This document shows, in pieces, positions 1 through 9,456 of a stretch of DNA of 55,151 nucleotides; positions within the stretch are counted from its first letter, which is position 1, and each line of letters opens with the position of its first letter. Source of the DNA: Elioraea sp051860475. Lineage in GTDB: Bacteria; Pseudomonadota; Alphaproteobacteria; Acetobacterales; Acetobacteraceae. The stretch is from the NCBI RefSeq assembly GCF_051860475.1, contig NZ_JBHYDW010000015.1, positions 1 through 55,151 on the forward strand, read 5' to 3'. A program made the position numbers and the translations under genes. The notes under the pieces are model-generated. The model was not told where the DNA came from and ran no database searches. It saw only the letters and a list, made by a program, of their open reading frames with translations.

Positions 1-297
1 GGGATCGTGGTGATCGCCGAGAGCCATCTCGGCCTCACCGACAACCTCTCCTACGCCTCCGTCCCGCCCGCCCGCATCCTCGCGCAGATCGAGACGGTCG
101 CGCGCGCGGCGCCGGCCGCGGTGCTGACCTGGTGCACCAACTACGCCGGCGCGCTGGTCGCGGCGGAGGCGGAACGGCTCCACGGCATCCCCGTGCTCGA
201 CGCGACCACCCTGCCGCTCTGGCACGCGCTCCGGCTGATCGGCCGCGACACCGCACCGGCCAGGGCCGAGTGGGGACGGCTGTTCGCGCTGGCCTGA
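1..297 (+). CDS. Asp/Glu racemase / arylmalonate decarboxylase-like protein, 5' truncated
   Basis: Only the last 98 codons are in the window; the frame is open from base 1 and ends at TGA 295-297. The motif TWCTNYAGA carries the second active-site cysteine typical of the Asp/Glu/hydantoin racemase superfamily (maleate isomerase and arylmalonate decarboxylase branch), followed by a region resembling VLDATTLPLWHALRL, a common C-terminal element in these enzymes. They act on 2-substituted dicarboxylates by cysteine-based proton transfer. The substrate cannot be told from this fragment. A GTG at 7 opens the same frame but is simply an internal valine, not a start. The convergent neighbour ends 7 bases downstream. 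Confidence 0.7.
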   Translation, partial: GIVVIAESHLGLTDNLSYASVPPARILAQIETVARAAPAAVLTWCTNYAGALVAAEAERLHGIPVLDATTLPLWHALRLIGRDTAPARAEWGRLFALA

Positions 298-304
298 GCG
301 GCGC

Positions 305-1417
305 CTAGAGCGCCGGCATCGGCTCCGCCGTGGCGCGGTCCATCTCCATCTCGCCCAGGCTGGTCCAGCCGCGCGCGTATTGCGGCGGGATCGCCAGCGC
401 GCCCGTCCGCCCGAGTGCGACCGCGGCCTTCATCGCCCAGTAGGGCTCGCGCAGGAAGCCGCGGGCGAGCAGCACCATGTCCGCCCTGCCCTCGGCGAGG
501 ATCGCCTGCGCCTGCGCGGGCTCGGTGATCATGCCGACCGCGAGCACGGGGATGTCGGCGCCGCGCCGCACCGCCTCGGCGCCCGGCACCTGGTAGCCGG
601 GGCCAAGCGGCACGGCCTGCGCGTTCGAACTGCCGCCGGAGCTGACGTCGATCGCGTCCACGCCGAGCACCTTCAGCCGGCGCCCGAGCTCCACGCTCTC
701 CTCGGTTGTCCAGCCGCCCTCGACCCAATCGGTGTGCGAGATCCGCACGACGAGTGGCATCGTCTCCGGGATCGCGGCACGGACCGCCCGCGCCGTCTCG
801 CAGGCGAACCGCGTCCGCCCCTCGAAGTCCCCGCCCCAGCGGTCATTGCGCCGGTTCGAGAGCGGCGACAGGAAGGAGTGCATCAGATAGCCGTGCGCGC
901 CGTGCAGCTCGATCAGCCGATACCCCGCCTGCACGGCCCGCTCCGCCGCCGCGACGAAGGCGGCGATGGTCGCGGCGATGTCGTCCTCGCTCATCGCGCG
1001 CGGCACCGCGAACCCGTCGAACGGCGCCGCGCTGGGCCCGAGCGTCTGCCAGCCCGGCTCGGCGGCCCCGGTCTCCCAGGGCGGGCGGCGGCTCGCCTTG
1101 CGGCCGGCATGGGCGAGCTGGATCGCCGGCACCGCACCCACCGCGGCGATCGCGCCGGCGAGCCGCGCATGCGGGCGGATATGCGCGTCGCTCCAGATGC
1201 CGAGATCGCGCGGCGTGATCCGCCCCTCGGGCGTGACGGCCGAGGCCTCGGCGATCACCAGCGACACGCCCGAGACCGCCCGCGACACCAGATGCGCGAG
1301 GTGCCAGTCGGTCGGCTTGCCGTCGTCCGAGCAGGAATACTGGCACATCGGCGAGACGCCGATGCGGTTGCGGAAGGTCACGCCGCGCAGGGCGAACGGG
1401 CTGAACAGATCGGTCAT
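305..1417 (-). CDS. Old Yellow Enzyme family NADPH:flavin oxidoreductase (YqjM/NamA-like)
   Basis: A 370-residue single-domain FMN TIM barrel, the usual length for the thermophilic-like or YqjM branch of the Old Yellow Enzymes, which reduce activated C=C bonds with NADPH. Visible hallmarks are SPMCQYS near residue 25 (FMN-tuning cysteine and tyrosine of this branch), the substrate-binding pair in LHGAHGYLMHSFLSPLSN, and VVRISHTDW. The start ATG at 1415-1417 overlaps the glgX stop by four bases (ATGA), so translation is probably coupled to glgX. The linkage with glycogen metabolism is unexpected and no physiological substrate can be inferred. Confidence 0.9.
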   Translation of the reverse strand: MTDLFSPFALRGVTFRNRIGVSPMCQYSCSDDGKPTDWHLAHLVSRAVSGVSLVIAEASAVTPEGRITPRDLGIWSDAHIRPHARLAGAIAAVGAVPAIQLAHAGRKASRRPPWETGAAEPGWQTLGPSAAPFDGFAVPRAMSEDDIAATIAAFVAAAERAVQAGYRLIELHGAHGYLMHSFLSPLSNRRNDRWGGDFEGRTRFACETARAVRAAIPETMPLVVRISHTDWVEGGWTTEESVELGRRLKVLGVDAIDVSSGGSSNAQAVPLGPGYQVPGAEAVRRGADIPVLAVGMITEPAQAQAILAEGRADMVLLARGFLREPYWAMKAAVALGRTGALAIPPQYARGWTSLGEMEMDRATAEPMPAL

Positions 1418-3732
1418 TCAGGAGGCTCCGGCTGAACGGTGAGGCGAGAACGACGGCGGCGAGGGCCGCGTTGAGGTGGCTCGGGCAATGCGGTCGGCGC
1501 CGTGCGGGCGGCAGAAGGGCTAGCGCCGGAGCTCTCCTCTGGCAATGGCGGCGCGCTCGTGCCGGCGAGCAGGGCCGCCCGCGCGGCGTTCATGATCGCG
1601 CCGCCACCGTTGTCCGGCCGCAGCACGAACAGCAGCAGCGACCGCCCGGGCACCGGATAGGCATGCCCGACGCCGAACGTCTCGGGCTCGTCAAGCGTGG
1701 GATGGCCCGTGTCGAGCAGCAGCATCCAGTGCCTGCCGGCGGCCGGCTCCGGCAGCGCGAACTCCACGACATCGTGATGCGCGTTGAGGATCAGCAGCAT
1801 GGTCGCGTCGCCGGCCGGGCGATGGATGCCCGTGGCCTGGGCGCGGCCGTCGAGCACCATGCCGAGGCAGCGCGCGTTCGGATCCTCCCAGTGCTCGCGC
1901 GCCTTCTCGATCCCCGCGGGCGTCAGCCAGGTGACGTCCTTGACGCCGAGTTCCTCGTCGAACTCGCCGCTCAGGAAGCGGTTGCGCCTCAGCACGGGAA
2001 ACTGTTGGCGCAGCGCGATCAGCTTGCGCGTGAACGCCGCCAGCGCCGCGCCCTCCGGCGCGATCCCCTCCCAATCCACCCAGGAGGTCGCGTTGTCCTG
2101 GCAGTACGCGTTGTTATTGCCGTGCTGCGTCCGCCCGAACTCGTCGCCGGCGAGCAGCATCGGCGTGCCCTGCGCGAGCAGCAGGGTTGCCAGCATGTTG
2201 CGCTTCTGGCGCTCGCGCAGCGCGGTGATCTCCGGATCGTCGGTCGGCCCTTCGTGGCCATGGTTCCAGGAGAAATTGTGGGCGTGCCCGTCGCGGTTCT
2301 GCTCGCCGTTCGCCTCGTTGTGCCTCTCGTCGTAGGAGACGACGTCGTGCAGCGTGAACCCGTCATGCGCGGCGACGAAGTTGACGGACGCCCAGGGCTT
2401 GCGGCCGCGCCGGTTGAACCGGTCGGCCGAGGCGGTGAGCCGCCCGGCGAGGTCCGCGACCTGCCCCTCGTCGCCCTTCCAGAACGCCCGCACGGTGTCG
2501 CGGAAGCGGTCGTTCCACTCCGCCCAGCCGGGCGGGAAGCCGCCGACCTGGTAGCCGCCCGGGCCGAGATCCCAGGGCTCGGCGATCAGCTTCACCGACG
2601 ACAGCACCGGGTCCTGGCGGCAGGAATCGAGAAACCCGCCGCCCTCATCGAAGCCGTACGGCTCGCGGCCGAGGATCGTCGCGAGGTCGAACCGGAACCC
2701 GTCCACCCGCATCTCCTGCACCCAGTAGCGCAGGCTGTCGGTCACCATCTGCAGCACGCGCGGATGGGCGAGGTTGAGCGTGTTGCCGGTGCCGGTGTCG
2801 TTGATGTAGTGGCGCGGCGCATCGGGCGGCAGGCGGTAGTAGCTCGCGTTGTCGATCCCCTTGAAGGACAGCGTCGGGCCGAGCTCGTTGCCCTCGGCGG
2901 TGTGGTTGTACACGACGTCGAGGATCACCTCGATCCCGGCGTCGTGCAGGCGCGCCACCATCTCCTTGAACTCCGAGAGGCCGCCGGTGGCCGAGTAGCG
3001 GAGCTCGGGCGAGAAGAAGTTCAGCGTGTTGTAGCCCCAGTAGTTGATCAGCCCCTTCTCGAGCAGATGCTGGTCCTGCGCGAAGGCGTGCACCGGCAGC
3101 AGCTCGACCGCGGTGATGCCGAGGCCGCGCAGATACGCCAGCACCTCGGGCGTGCCGAGCCCCGCATAGGTGCCGCGCAGCCGCTCCGGCACCGCAGGGT
3201 GGCGCATCGTGTAGCCGCGCACATGCGTCTCGTAGATCACCGTGCGCTCCCACGGCACCGCGGGGCTGCGCTCGCGGCCCCAGGTGAAGGCGGGATCGAC
3301 CACGCGGCAGCGCGGCACGAACGGGGCGCTGTCGCGCGCATCGAGGCTGAGATCGTCCTCGCCGACGACATAGCCGAACACCGCCGGGTCCCAGCGCAGC
3401 TCGCCGGTCAGGCCCTTGGCATAGGGATCGAGCACCAGCTTGTTCGGGTTGAACCGGTGGCCCTCGTCCGGCGCGTAGGCGCCGTGCACGCGATAGCCGT
3501 AGAGCGTGCCGGGCCGCGCGTCGGGCAGATAGCCGTGCCACACCTCGTCGGTGTATTCGGGCAGCGCGATGCGCTCGATCTCCCGCTCGCCGGTCTCGTC
3601 GAACAGGCAGAGCTCCACCCTGGTCGCGTTCGCCGAGAACAGCGCGAAGTTCACGCCGAGCCCGTCCCAGGTCGCGCCGAGCGGGTGCGGCAGGCCTTCG
3701 CGGACGCGGGCGCGACGCAGACGTTCGGGCAT
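1414..3732 (-). CDS. glgX: glycogen debranching enzyme GlgX (TreX type)
   Basis: GH13 debranching enzyme that hydrolyses alpha-1,6 branches of glycogen or maltodextrin, supplying linear chains to TreY. The protein begins with a CBM48-like domain (residues about 10-100), followed by the GH13 barrel. Visible motifs are ILDVVYNHTAEG, the nucleophile D349 in VDGFRFDLA, acid/base E385 in LIAEPWDLG, and VNFVAAHDGFTLHD. I place the start at ATG 3732 because AGGAGG lies about 9 bases upstream and the protein then begins MPERLRR; a longer frame to 3780 adds no conserved sequence. At 772 residues it is longer than E. coli GlgX, partly because of a low-complexity Pro/Ala/Arg-rich tail of about 65 residues. 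Divergent from treZ. Confidence 0.93.
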   Translation of the reverse strand: MPERLRRARVREGLPHPLGATWDGLGVNFALFSANATRVELCLFDETGEREIERIALPEYTDEVWHGYLPDARPGTLYGYRVHGAYAPDEGHRFNPNKLVLDPYAKGLTGELRWDPAVFGYVVGEDDLSLDARDSAPFVPRCRVVDPAFTWGRERSPAVPWERTVIYETHVRGYTMRHPAVPERLRGTYAGLGTPEVLAYLRGLGITAVELLPVHAFAQDQHLLEKGLINYWGYNTLNFFSPELRYSATGGLSEFKEMVARLHDAGIEVILDVVYNHTAEGNELGPTLSFKGIDNASYYRLPPDAPRHYINDTGTGNTLNLAHPRVLQMVTDSLRYWVQEMRVDGFRFDLATILGREPYGFDEGGGFLDSCRQDPVLSSVKLIAEPWDLGPGGYQVGGFPPGWAEWNDRFRDTVRAFWKGDEGQVADLAGRLTASADRFNRRGRKPWASVNFVAAHDGFTLHDVVSYDERHNEANGEQNRDGHAHNFSWNHGHEGPTDDPEITALRERQKRNMLATLLLAQGTPMLLAGDEFGRTQHGNNNAYCQDNATSWVDWEGIAPEGAALAAFTRKLIALRQQFPVLRRNRFLSGEFDEELGVKDVTWLTPAGIEKAREHWEDPNARCLGMVLDGRAQATGIHRPAGDATMLLILNAHHDVVEFALPEPAAGRHWMLLLDTGHPTLDEPETFGVGHAYPVPGRSLLLFVLRPDNGGGAIMNAARAALLAGTSAPPLPEESSGASPSAARTAPTALPEPPQRGPRRRRSRLTVQPEPPE

Positions 3733-3840
3733 GATCGAGGGCCTCCTGGAGTCCGGATACGATGCGCCGGACCATAGCACCGCGGCGACGGATCGCGGCG
3801 CGACGGTTGCGCCGATGCGGCATGCTGGCGCAGAAGGGGG

Positions 3841-5673
3841 ATGATGTCGTCACGCACCCCGCCGGCACTGCGCCGCGTCCACACCATGCCCTTCGGCGCG
3901 CAGATCGTCGAGGACGGCGCGGTCCGGTTCCGCGTCTGGGCGCCGGGCCATGCGGCGGTCGCGCTCGATCTCGACGGCGCGCCGGCGACGCTGCCGCTCG
4001 CGGCCCGCGGGGAGGGCTGGCACGAGCGTGTCACCGACGCGGCAGGGGTTGGCAGCCGCTACCGCTTCGTGCTGCCCGACGGGCTGCGCGTGCCCGATCC
4101 GGCCTCGCGCCATCAGCCGGGCGACGTGCACGGCCCGAGCGAGGTGATCGATCCGGCTTCGTATCCGTGGCGCGACGGCGCCTGGCGCGGCCGGCCCTGG
4201 CACGAGGCGGTGCTGTACGAACTCCACATCGGCACCTTCACGCCGGGCGGTACGTTCCGGTCTGCCATCGAGCGGCTCGATCACCTGGTCGCGCTCGGCG
4301 TGACCGCGCTGCAGATCATGCCGGTCGCGGATTTTCCCGGGCGGCGCAACTGGGGCTATGACGGCGTGCTGCCGTTCGCACCCGACGCCGCCTACGGCCG
4401 GCCCGAGGACTTCAAGGCGCTGATCGAGGCCGCGCACGCGCGCGGACTGATGGTGCTGCTTGACGTCGTCTACAACCATTTCGGGCCCGACGGGAACTAC
4501 CTGCATGCGCTCGCGCCCTCGTTCTTCACCGATCGCCACGCCACGCCCTGGGGCGCGGCGATCAACGTCGACGGCCCCGACAGCGGTCCGGTGCGGGCGT
4601 TCTTCATCGCGAACGCGCTCTACTGGCTGAGCGAGTTCCACCTCGACGGGCTGAGGCTCGACGCGGTGCACGCGATCCTGGACGACAGCCCGGTGCACAT
4701 CCTCGACGAGCTCGCGGCCGCCGTGCGCGCCGCCCTGCAGGACCGCCATATCCACCTTATACTTGAGAACGAGGAGAACCACGCGCACCGTCTCGCGCGG
4801 TCGGCGGAGGGCACGCCGCGCGCCTACACCGCGCAGTGGAACGACGATGTGCACCACGTGCTGCACGTCGCCGCGACCGGCGAGGGCGAGGGCTACTACG
4901 CCGACTATCGCGGCGACACCGCAAAGCTTGCGCGTGCGCTCGCCGAGGGGTTCGCGTTCCAGGGCGAGGTGATGCCCTATCGCGGCCATCCGCGCGGGCA
5001 GGCGAGCGCGCATCTGCCGCCCGAGGCATTCGTCGCGTTCGTCCAGAACCACGACCAGATCGGCAACCGCGCCTTCGGCGAGCGGCTGAGCACGCTCGCC
5101 GTGCCCGAGGCGGTGCGGGCCTGTGCCGCGGTGCTGCTGCTCTCGCCGCAGATCCCGATGCTGTTCATGGGCGAGGAGTGGGCCGCCACCCAGCCCTTCC
5201 TGTTCTTCTGCGATTTCGGCGCGGGGCTGGCCGACGCCGTGCGCGAGGGTCGCCGCGCCGAGTTCGCCCGCTTCCCGGCGTTCCAGGACCCTGATGCGCG
5301 CGCGCGCATTCCCGACCCGCTGGCGGAGGCGACCGTGGCGGCCTCGACGCTCCGCTGGGAGGACCTCGAAGCGGCGCCGCATGCCGAGGCGCTGGCCTGG
5401 CACCGCCGCATCCTCGCGCTGCGTCATGCGGAGCTCGTGCCGCGCCTGCCGCGCATCCGCCGCGGCGGGGCTGGGCGCGTGATCGGCGATGGCGCGGTCA
5501 CCGTCGTCTGGACCATCGAGGGCGGCGGCACGCTCGGACTCGACGCCAATCTCTCGCCACGCGCGGTCGCGGGCTTCGCGCCGCCGCGCGGGCGCGTGCT
5601 CTGGCAGGAGGGCTCGGCCGACGGCGAGCCGTTCGCGCCGTGGTCGGTCCGGTGGTCGCTCGACGATGGCTGA
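3841..5673 (+). CDS. treZ: malto-oligosyltrehalose trehalohydrolase TreZ
   Basis: Releases trehalose from the maltooligosyl-trehalose made by TreY. The 610-residue protein has the N-terminal beta domain (MPFGAQIVEDGAVRFRVWAP) and a GH13 barrel. Key residues are D274 in LRLDAVH (nucleophile), E309 in LILENEEN (acid/base) and D405 in VQNHDQIGNRAFGERL (transition-state Asp). Tandem ATGs at 3841 and 3844 follow an AAGGGGG run; the second ATG has better spacing. A later in-frame ATG at 3886 lacks a ribosome site. The stop overlaps treY by eight bases, so the two are co-translated. Confidence 0.95.
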   Translation: MMSSRTPPALRRVHTMPFGAQIVEDGAVRFRVWAPGHAAVALDLDGAPATLPLAARGEGWHERVTDAAGVGSRYRFVLPDGLRVPDPASRHQPGDVHGPSEVIDPASYPWRDGAWRGRPWHEAVLYELHIGTFTPGGTFRSAIERLDHLVALGVTALQIMPVADFPGRRNWGYDGVLPFAPDAAYGRPEDFKALIEAAHARGLMVLLDVVYNHFGPDGNYLHALAPSFFTDRHATPWGAAINVDGPDSGPVRAFFIANALYWLSEFHLDGLRLDAVHAILDDSPVHILDELAAAVRAALQDRHIHLILENEENHAHRLARSAEGTPRAYTAQWNDDVHHVLHVAATGEGEGYYADYRGDTAKLARALAEGFAFQGEVMPYRGHPRGQASAHLPPEAFVAFVQNHDQIGNRAFGERLSTLAVPEAVRACAAVLLLSPQIPMLFMGEEWAATQPFLFFCDFGAGLADAVREGRRAEFARFPAFQDPDARARIPDPLAEATVAASTLRWEDLEAAPHAEALAWHRRILALRHAELVPRLPRIRRGGAGRVIGDGAVTVVWTIEGGGTLGLDANLSPRAVAGFAPPRGRVLWQEGSADGEPFAPWSVRWSLDDG

Positions 5674-8470
5674 GCGCGATCCGCCACGCGCGACCTACCG
5701 GCTGCAGTTCGGTCCCGACTGCGACTTCGCGCGTGCGGCCGAACTCGCGCCCTATCTCGCTCGGCTCGGCGTCAGCCACCTCTACGCCTCGCCCTATCTG
5801 AAGGCGCGGCCGGGCAGCATGCACGGCTACGACATCGTCGATCACCGCGCGCTCAACCCCGAGCTCGGCGACGAGGCGTCGTTCCGCGCGCTGGCGCGCG
5901 CGCTGCACGCGCACGGGCTCGGCCAGATCCTCGACTTCGTGCCGAACCACATGGGGGTGGGCGGCGCCGACAATCCCGCGTGGCTCGACGTGCTCGAATG
6001 GGGCGAGGACTCGCCCTGCGCCGGCTGGTTCGACATCGACTGGGACCCCGACCGGCGCTACCTCACCGGCAAGGTGCTGGTGCCGTTCCTCGGCGACCAG
6101 TACGGCGTGGTGCTCGAAGCGGGCGAGCTTGTGCTGCGCTTCGATGCCGAGGCGGGCACCTTCGCGGTCTGGGCCTATGGCGCGCACAGGCTGCCTGTCT
6201 GTCCGCTGCACTATGGCGGCATCCTGGGCGACGCGCACCCGGTGCTGGAGCAGCTCGGCGATGCGTTCGCCGGGCTCGCGAGCTGGCGCGCGCTCGCGCA
6301 TCGGCGCGCCGGCGAGCTGAAGGCCGAGCTCGCGCGTCAGGCAGACGCGAGCACCGAGGTCCGGTCCGCGATCGAGGCGGCCGTGGCGCGGCTGAACGGC
6401 AGCGCGGGCGAGCCGGACACCTGGCGCGCGCTGCACGCGCTGATTCAGGACCAGCACTGGCGTGTGGCGCATTTCCGCGTCGCCGCCGACGACATCAACT
6501 ACCGCCGCTTCTTCAACATCAACGAGCTCGCCGGGCTGCGCATGGAGCTGCCCGAGCTGTTCGACCACGCGCACGCGCTCGTGCTCGCGCTGATCGCGGA
6601 CGGCACGCTGGACGGGCTGCGCATCGACCACGTGGACGGCCTGCTGGATCCGAAGGCCTATCTCGAGCGGCTGCGTGCCCGCGCGGCGCGGCCGATCTAT
6701 CTCGTGATCGAGAAGATCCTCGCGCACCACGAGGCGCTGCGCGAGGACTGGCCAGTCGAGGGCACGACCGGCTACGAGTTCGCCAACCTCGTGCTCGGCC
6801 TGCTGGTCGATCCCGCCGGCGAGGCGGCGCTCACCCGCTGCTACGCCGAGTTCACCGGCATGACGCAGCCGTTCCCCGAGATCGTGCGCGACTGCAAGCT
6901 CCGCATCATGGAGCACGAGATGGCGAGCGAGCTCACCGTGCTCGCGCGCGATGCGGGACGGATCGCGCGCCAGAACCCGCGCACCGCCGACTTCACGCGC
7001 AACGTGTTCCAGCGCGCGCTCAAGGCGACCATCGCCTGCTTCCCGGTCTATCGCACCTATGTCGACGGCAGCCCGCCCGCGGAGGCCGACCGGCGCGACA
7101 TCGACTGGGCGATCGCGCAGGCACGCCGGCTTGATCCCGACCTCGATGCCAGCGTGTTCGACATGCTGCACCGGATGCTGACCACCGATCTGGTCGCCGA
7201 GCCGCGCAACGGCTTCAGCCGCAATGCCGTCGTGCGCTTCGCGATGCGCGTGCAGCAGCTGAGCGGCCCGGTGATGGCCAAGGGTCTCGAGGACACGGCC
7301 TTCTACCGCTACAACCGCTTCGTCGCGCTGAACGAGGTGGGCGGCCATCCCGAGGAGTTCGGCGTCGCCCCGCACGGGTTCCACCGCGCCACGCTCCAGC
7401 GCGCGCGCCGTTGGCCGCAGTCCATGCTCGCCACCTCCACCCACGACACCAAACGCGGCGAGGACACGCGCGCCCGCCTCGCGGTGCTGTCGGAGCTCCC
7501 CGACGAATGGGCGCGCCAGGTGCAGGCCTGGAGCCGGATCCTGCGCGCACGCCGCGGCGACGTCGAAGGCACGGACCCGCCCGACCGCAACGACGAATAC
7601 CTCTTCTACCAGCTGCTGGTCGGCACCTGGCCGCCGGAGCTTGCCGGCGAGGGACTGCCCAAGGCGGCCGCGCTCGCCGACTATGCCGCGCGGATCGAGG
7701 GCGCGATGCTGAAGTCGCTGCGCGAGGCGAAGCTGCGCACCACCTGGGCCGCACCCGATGCCGCCTACGAGGACGCGGTGCTGGGCTTCGTCCGGCAGGC
7801 GCTCGATCCCGAGCGCTCCGCCACCTTCCTCGGCGCGTTCCTGCCGTTCCAGGACCGCATCGCCCGGCTCGGCGTGCGCAACAGCCTCGTGCAGACGGCG
7901 CTGAAGCTCACCGCGCCCGGCGTGCCGGACCTCTACCAGGGCGCGGAGCTGTGGGACTTCAGCCTGGTCGATCCCGACAACCGCCGCCCGGTCGATTTCG
8001 CGCGGCGCGAGCGGCTGCTGGACGAGGTGACCGACGCGCTCGCCGGCGACCGCGAGGCGGCGCTGCACACGATGCTGGACCAGTGGCCGGACGGGCGCAT
8101 CAAGCTCGCGCTGGTGGCGACGGCTCTGCGGTTCCGCGCGGAGCATCCCGCGCTGTTCGCCGAGGGCAGCTACGAGCCGCTCGGTGTCGAGGGCGAGGAC
8201 GCCGAGTGCGTCTGCGGCTACCTGCGCCGGAACGGGTCCGCGGCGCTGCTCGTCGCCGTGCAGCGTTTCCCCGCCCGGTGCGAGGCACGCGCGGTCGGGG
8301 CGGCGCTCTCGGCCGGTCCGTCGGGCAGTGCTCTCCCGGACACGTGGCGGGACCTGCTGAGCGGACGCCGCGTGACCGCCGGGGACGGCGCGATCCCCGC
8401 CGCCGCGCTGTTCGCGACCGTGCCGGTGGCGCTGCTGGTGCCGGCGGAGATGCCGTTGCGGTCGGCCTGA
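5666..8470 (+). CDS. treY: malto-oligosyltrehalose synthase TreY
   Basis: Intramolecular transglucosidase that turns the reducing end of a maltodextrin from alpha-1,4 to the alpha,alpha-1,1 linkage of trehalose. The product is 934 residues, a normal TreY length. Motifs: TYRLQFG at the N-terminus, YLKARPGSMHGYDIVD, FVPNHMG, nucleophile D321 in RIDHVDG, acid/base E349 in VIEKIL, and D594 in STHDTKRGED. I chose ATG 5666, overlapping the treZ stop, over the much longer upstream frame because conserved sequence starts at MAERDPPRATYRLQ. GlgX, TreY and TreZ together complete the glycogen-to-trehalose pathway, normally tied to osmotic or desiccation stress. The convergent ABC operon ends 11 bases away. 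Confidence 0.95.
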   Translation: MAERDPPRATYRLQFGPDCDFARAAELAPYLARLGVSHLYASPYLKARPGSMHGYDIVDHRALNPELGDEASFRALARALHAHGLGQILDFVPNHMGVGGADNPAWLDVLEWGEDSPCAGWFDIDWDPDRRYLTGKVLVPFLGDQYGVVLEAGELVLRFDAEAGTFAVWAYGAHRLPVCPLHYGGILGDAHPVLEQLGDAFAGLASWRALAHRRAGELKAELARQADASTEVRSAIEAAVARLNGSAGEPDTWRALHALIQDQHWRVAHFRVAADDINYRRFFNINELAGLRMELPELFDHAHALVLALIADGTLDGLRIDHVDGLLDPKAYLERLRARAARPIYLVIEKILAHHEALREDWPVEGTTGYEFANLVLGLLVDPAGEAALTRCYAEFTGMTQPFPEIVRDCKLRIMEHEMASELTVLARDAGRIARQNPRTADFTRNVFQRALKATIACFPVYRTYVDGSPPAEADRRDIDWAIAQARRLDPDLDASVFDMLHRMLTTDLVAEPRNGFSRNAVVRFAMRVQQLSGPVMAKGLEDTAFYRYNRFVALNEVGGHPEEFGVAPHGFHRATLQRARRWPQSMLATSTHDTKRGEDTRARLAVLSELPDEWARQVQAWSRILRARRGDVEGTDPPDRNDEYLFYQLLVGTWPPELAGEGLPKAAALADYAARIEGAMLKSLREAKLRTTWAAPDAAYEDAVLGFVRQALDPERSATFLGAFLPFQDRIARLGVRNSLVQTALKLTAPGVPDLYQGAELWDFSLVDPDNRRPVDFARRERLLDEVTDALAGDREAALHTMLDQWPDGRIKLALVATALRFRAEHPALFAEGSYEPLGVEGEDAECVCGYLRRNGSAALLVAVQRFPARCEARAVGAALSAGPSGSALPDTWRDLLSGRRVTAGDGAIPAAALFATVPVALLVPAEMPLRSA

Positions 8471-8481
8471 CGCGCGGCCGG

Positions 8482-9456
8482 TCAGTCGATCTCGTCGCGG
8501 CGGATGCAGGCGACGCGCCGCGCCGGTCCGTGCGGCTCCAGCGCCGGAACGACCTCGGCGCAGGCGGGACGGGCGTGGGCGCAGCGGGTGCGGAACACGC
8601 AGCCCGAGGGCGGATCGGACGGGCTCGGCGGATCGCCCGGCAGCAGGATCCGGCTCGTGCGCCGCGCCGGGTCGAGCCGCGGCGTGGCCGACAGCAGCGC
8701 GCGCGTGTAGGGATGCGCGGGTGCCTCGAACACCGCCCGCACCGGCCCCTCCTCCATGACGCGGCCGAGATACATCACGACCACGCGGTCGCAGAGATGG
8801 CGCACGACATGCAGGTCGTGGCTGATGAACAGCAGGGTCAGACCGAGCCGCAGCCGCAGGTCATCCAGCAGGGCCAGGATCTGCGCCTGGATCGAGACGT
8901 CGAGCGCGCTCACCGGCTCGTCGGCGACCAGGAAGTCGGGCTCGGCGGCGAGCGCGCGGGCGATGCCGACGCGCTGGCGCTGCCCGCCCGAGAACTCGTG
9001 CGGAAAGCGCCTGGCGTGCGCAGGCTCGAGCCCGACCTGACGCAGCAGGGCGGCCACGCGACCGTCCCGCCCGGACGGCGCGACGAGGCCGTGGATCACC
9101 AGGCCGTCGGCGATCTGCGCGCCGACGCGACGGCGCGGATCGAGGCTGCCGAACGGGTCCTGGAACACGATCTGCATCCGCCGGCGCAGCCTGCGCCACG
9201 CCGAGCGCGATGCGCCGGCGATCGGCTCTCCGTCGAAGGTGATGCTGCCCTCGCTCGGCGGAATGAGCCCGAGCAGCAGCCGGCCCAGCGTGCTCTTGCC
9301 GGAGCCGGACTCGCCGACCACGCCGACCGCCTCGCCCCGCGCGATCGCGAGATCCACTGCGCGCACGGCCTGCACCGGGCGGGCGCGGCGGAACACCCCG
9401 CGACCGGGGAAGGTCTTGGAGACCTGCTCCACCGCGACCAGTGCCGCCTCGTTCAT
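8482..9456 (-). CDS. peptide-type ABC transporter ATP-binding protein (DppF/OppF-like)
   Basis: A 324-residue ATPase of the oligopeptide/dipeptide importer family. Walker A is GESGSGKST, the Q-loop region reads IVFQDPFGSLDPRRRVG, the signature is FSGGQRQRVGIARAL, and Walker B lies in FLVADEPVSALDVS. The C-terminal oligopeptide-transporter extension (PSGCVFRTRCAHARPAC) has the conserved cysteines found in Opp/Dpp ATPases. It is the last gene of a minus-strand operon that starts at hyuA; its ATG overlaps the upstream permease-ATPase fusion by four bases. It pairs with the ATPase domain of that fusion. Substrate is unknown, but the hydantoinase genes suggest a cyclic amide or N-carbamoyl/peptide-like compound. 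Confidence 0.92.
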   Translation of the reverse strand: MNEAALVAVEQVSKTFPGRGVFRRARPVQAVRAVDLAIARGEAVGVVGESGSGKSTLGRLLLGLIPPSEGSITFDGEPIAGASRSAWRRLRRRMQIVFQDPFGSLDPRRRVGAQIADGLVIHGLVAPSGRDGRVAALLRQVGLEPAHARRFPHEFSGGQRQRVGIARALAAEPDFLVADEPVSALDVSIQAQILALLDDLRLRLGLTLLFISHDLHVVRHLCDRVVVMYLGRVMEEGPVRAVFEAPAHPYTRALLSATPRLDPARRTSRILLPGDPPSPSDPPSGCVFRTRCAHARPACAEVVPALEPHGPARRVACIRRDEID

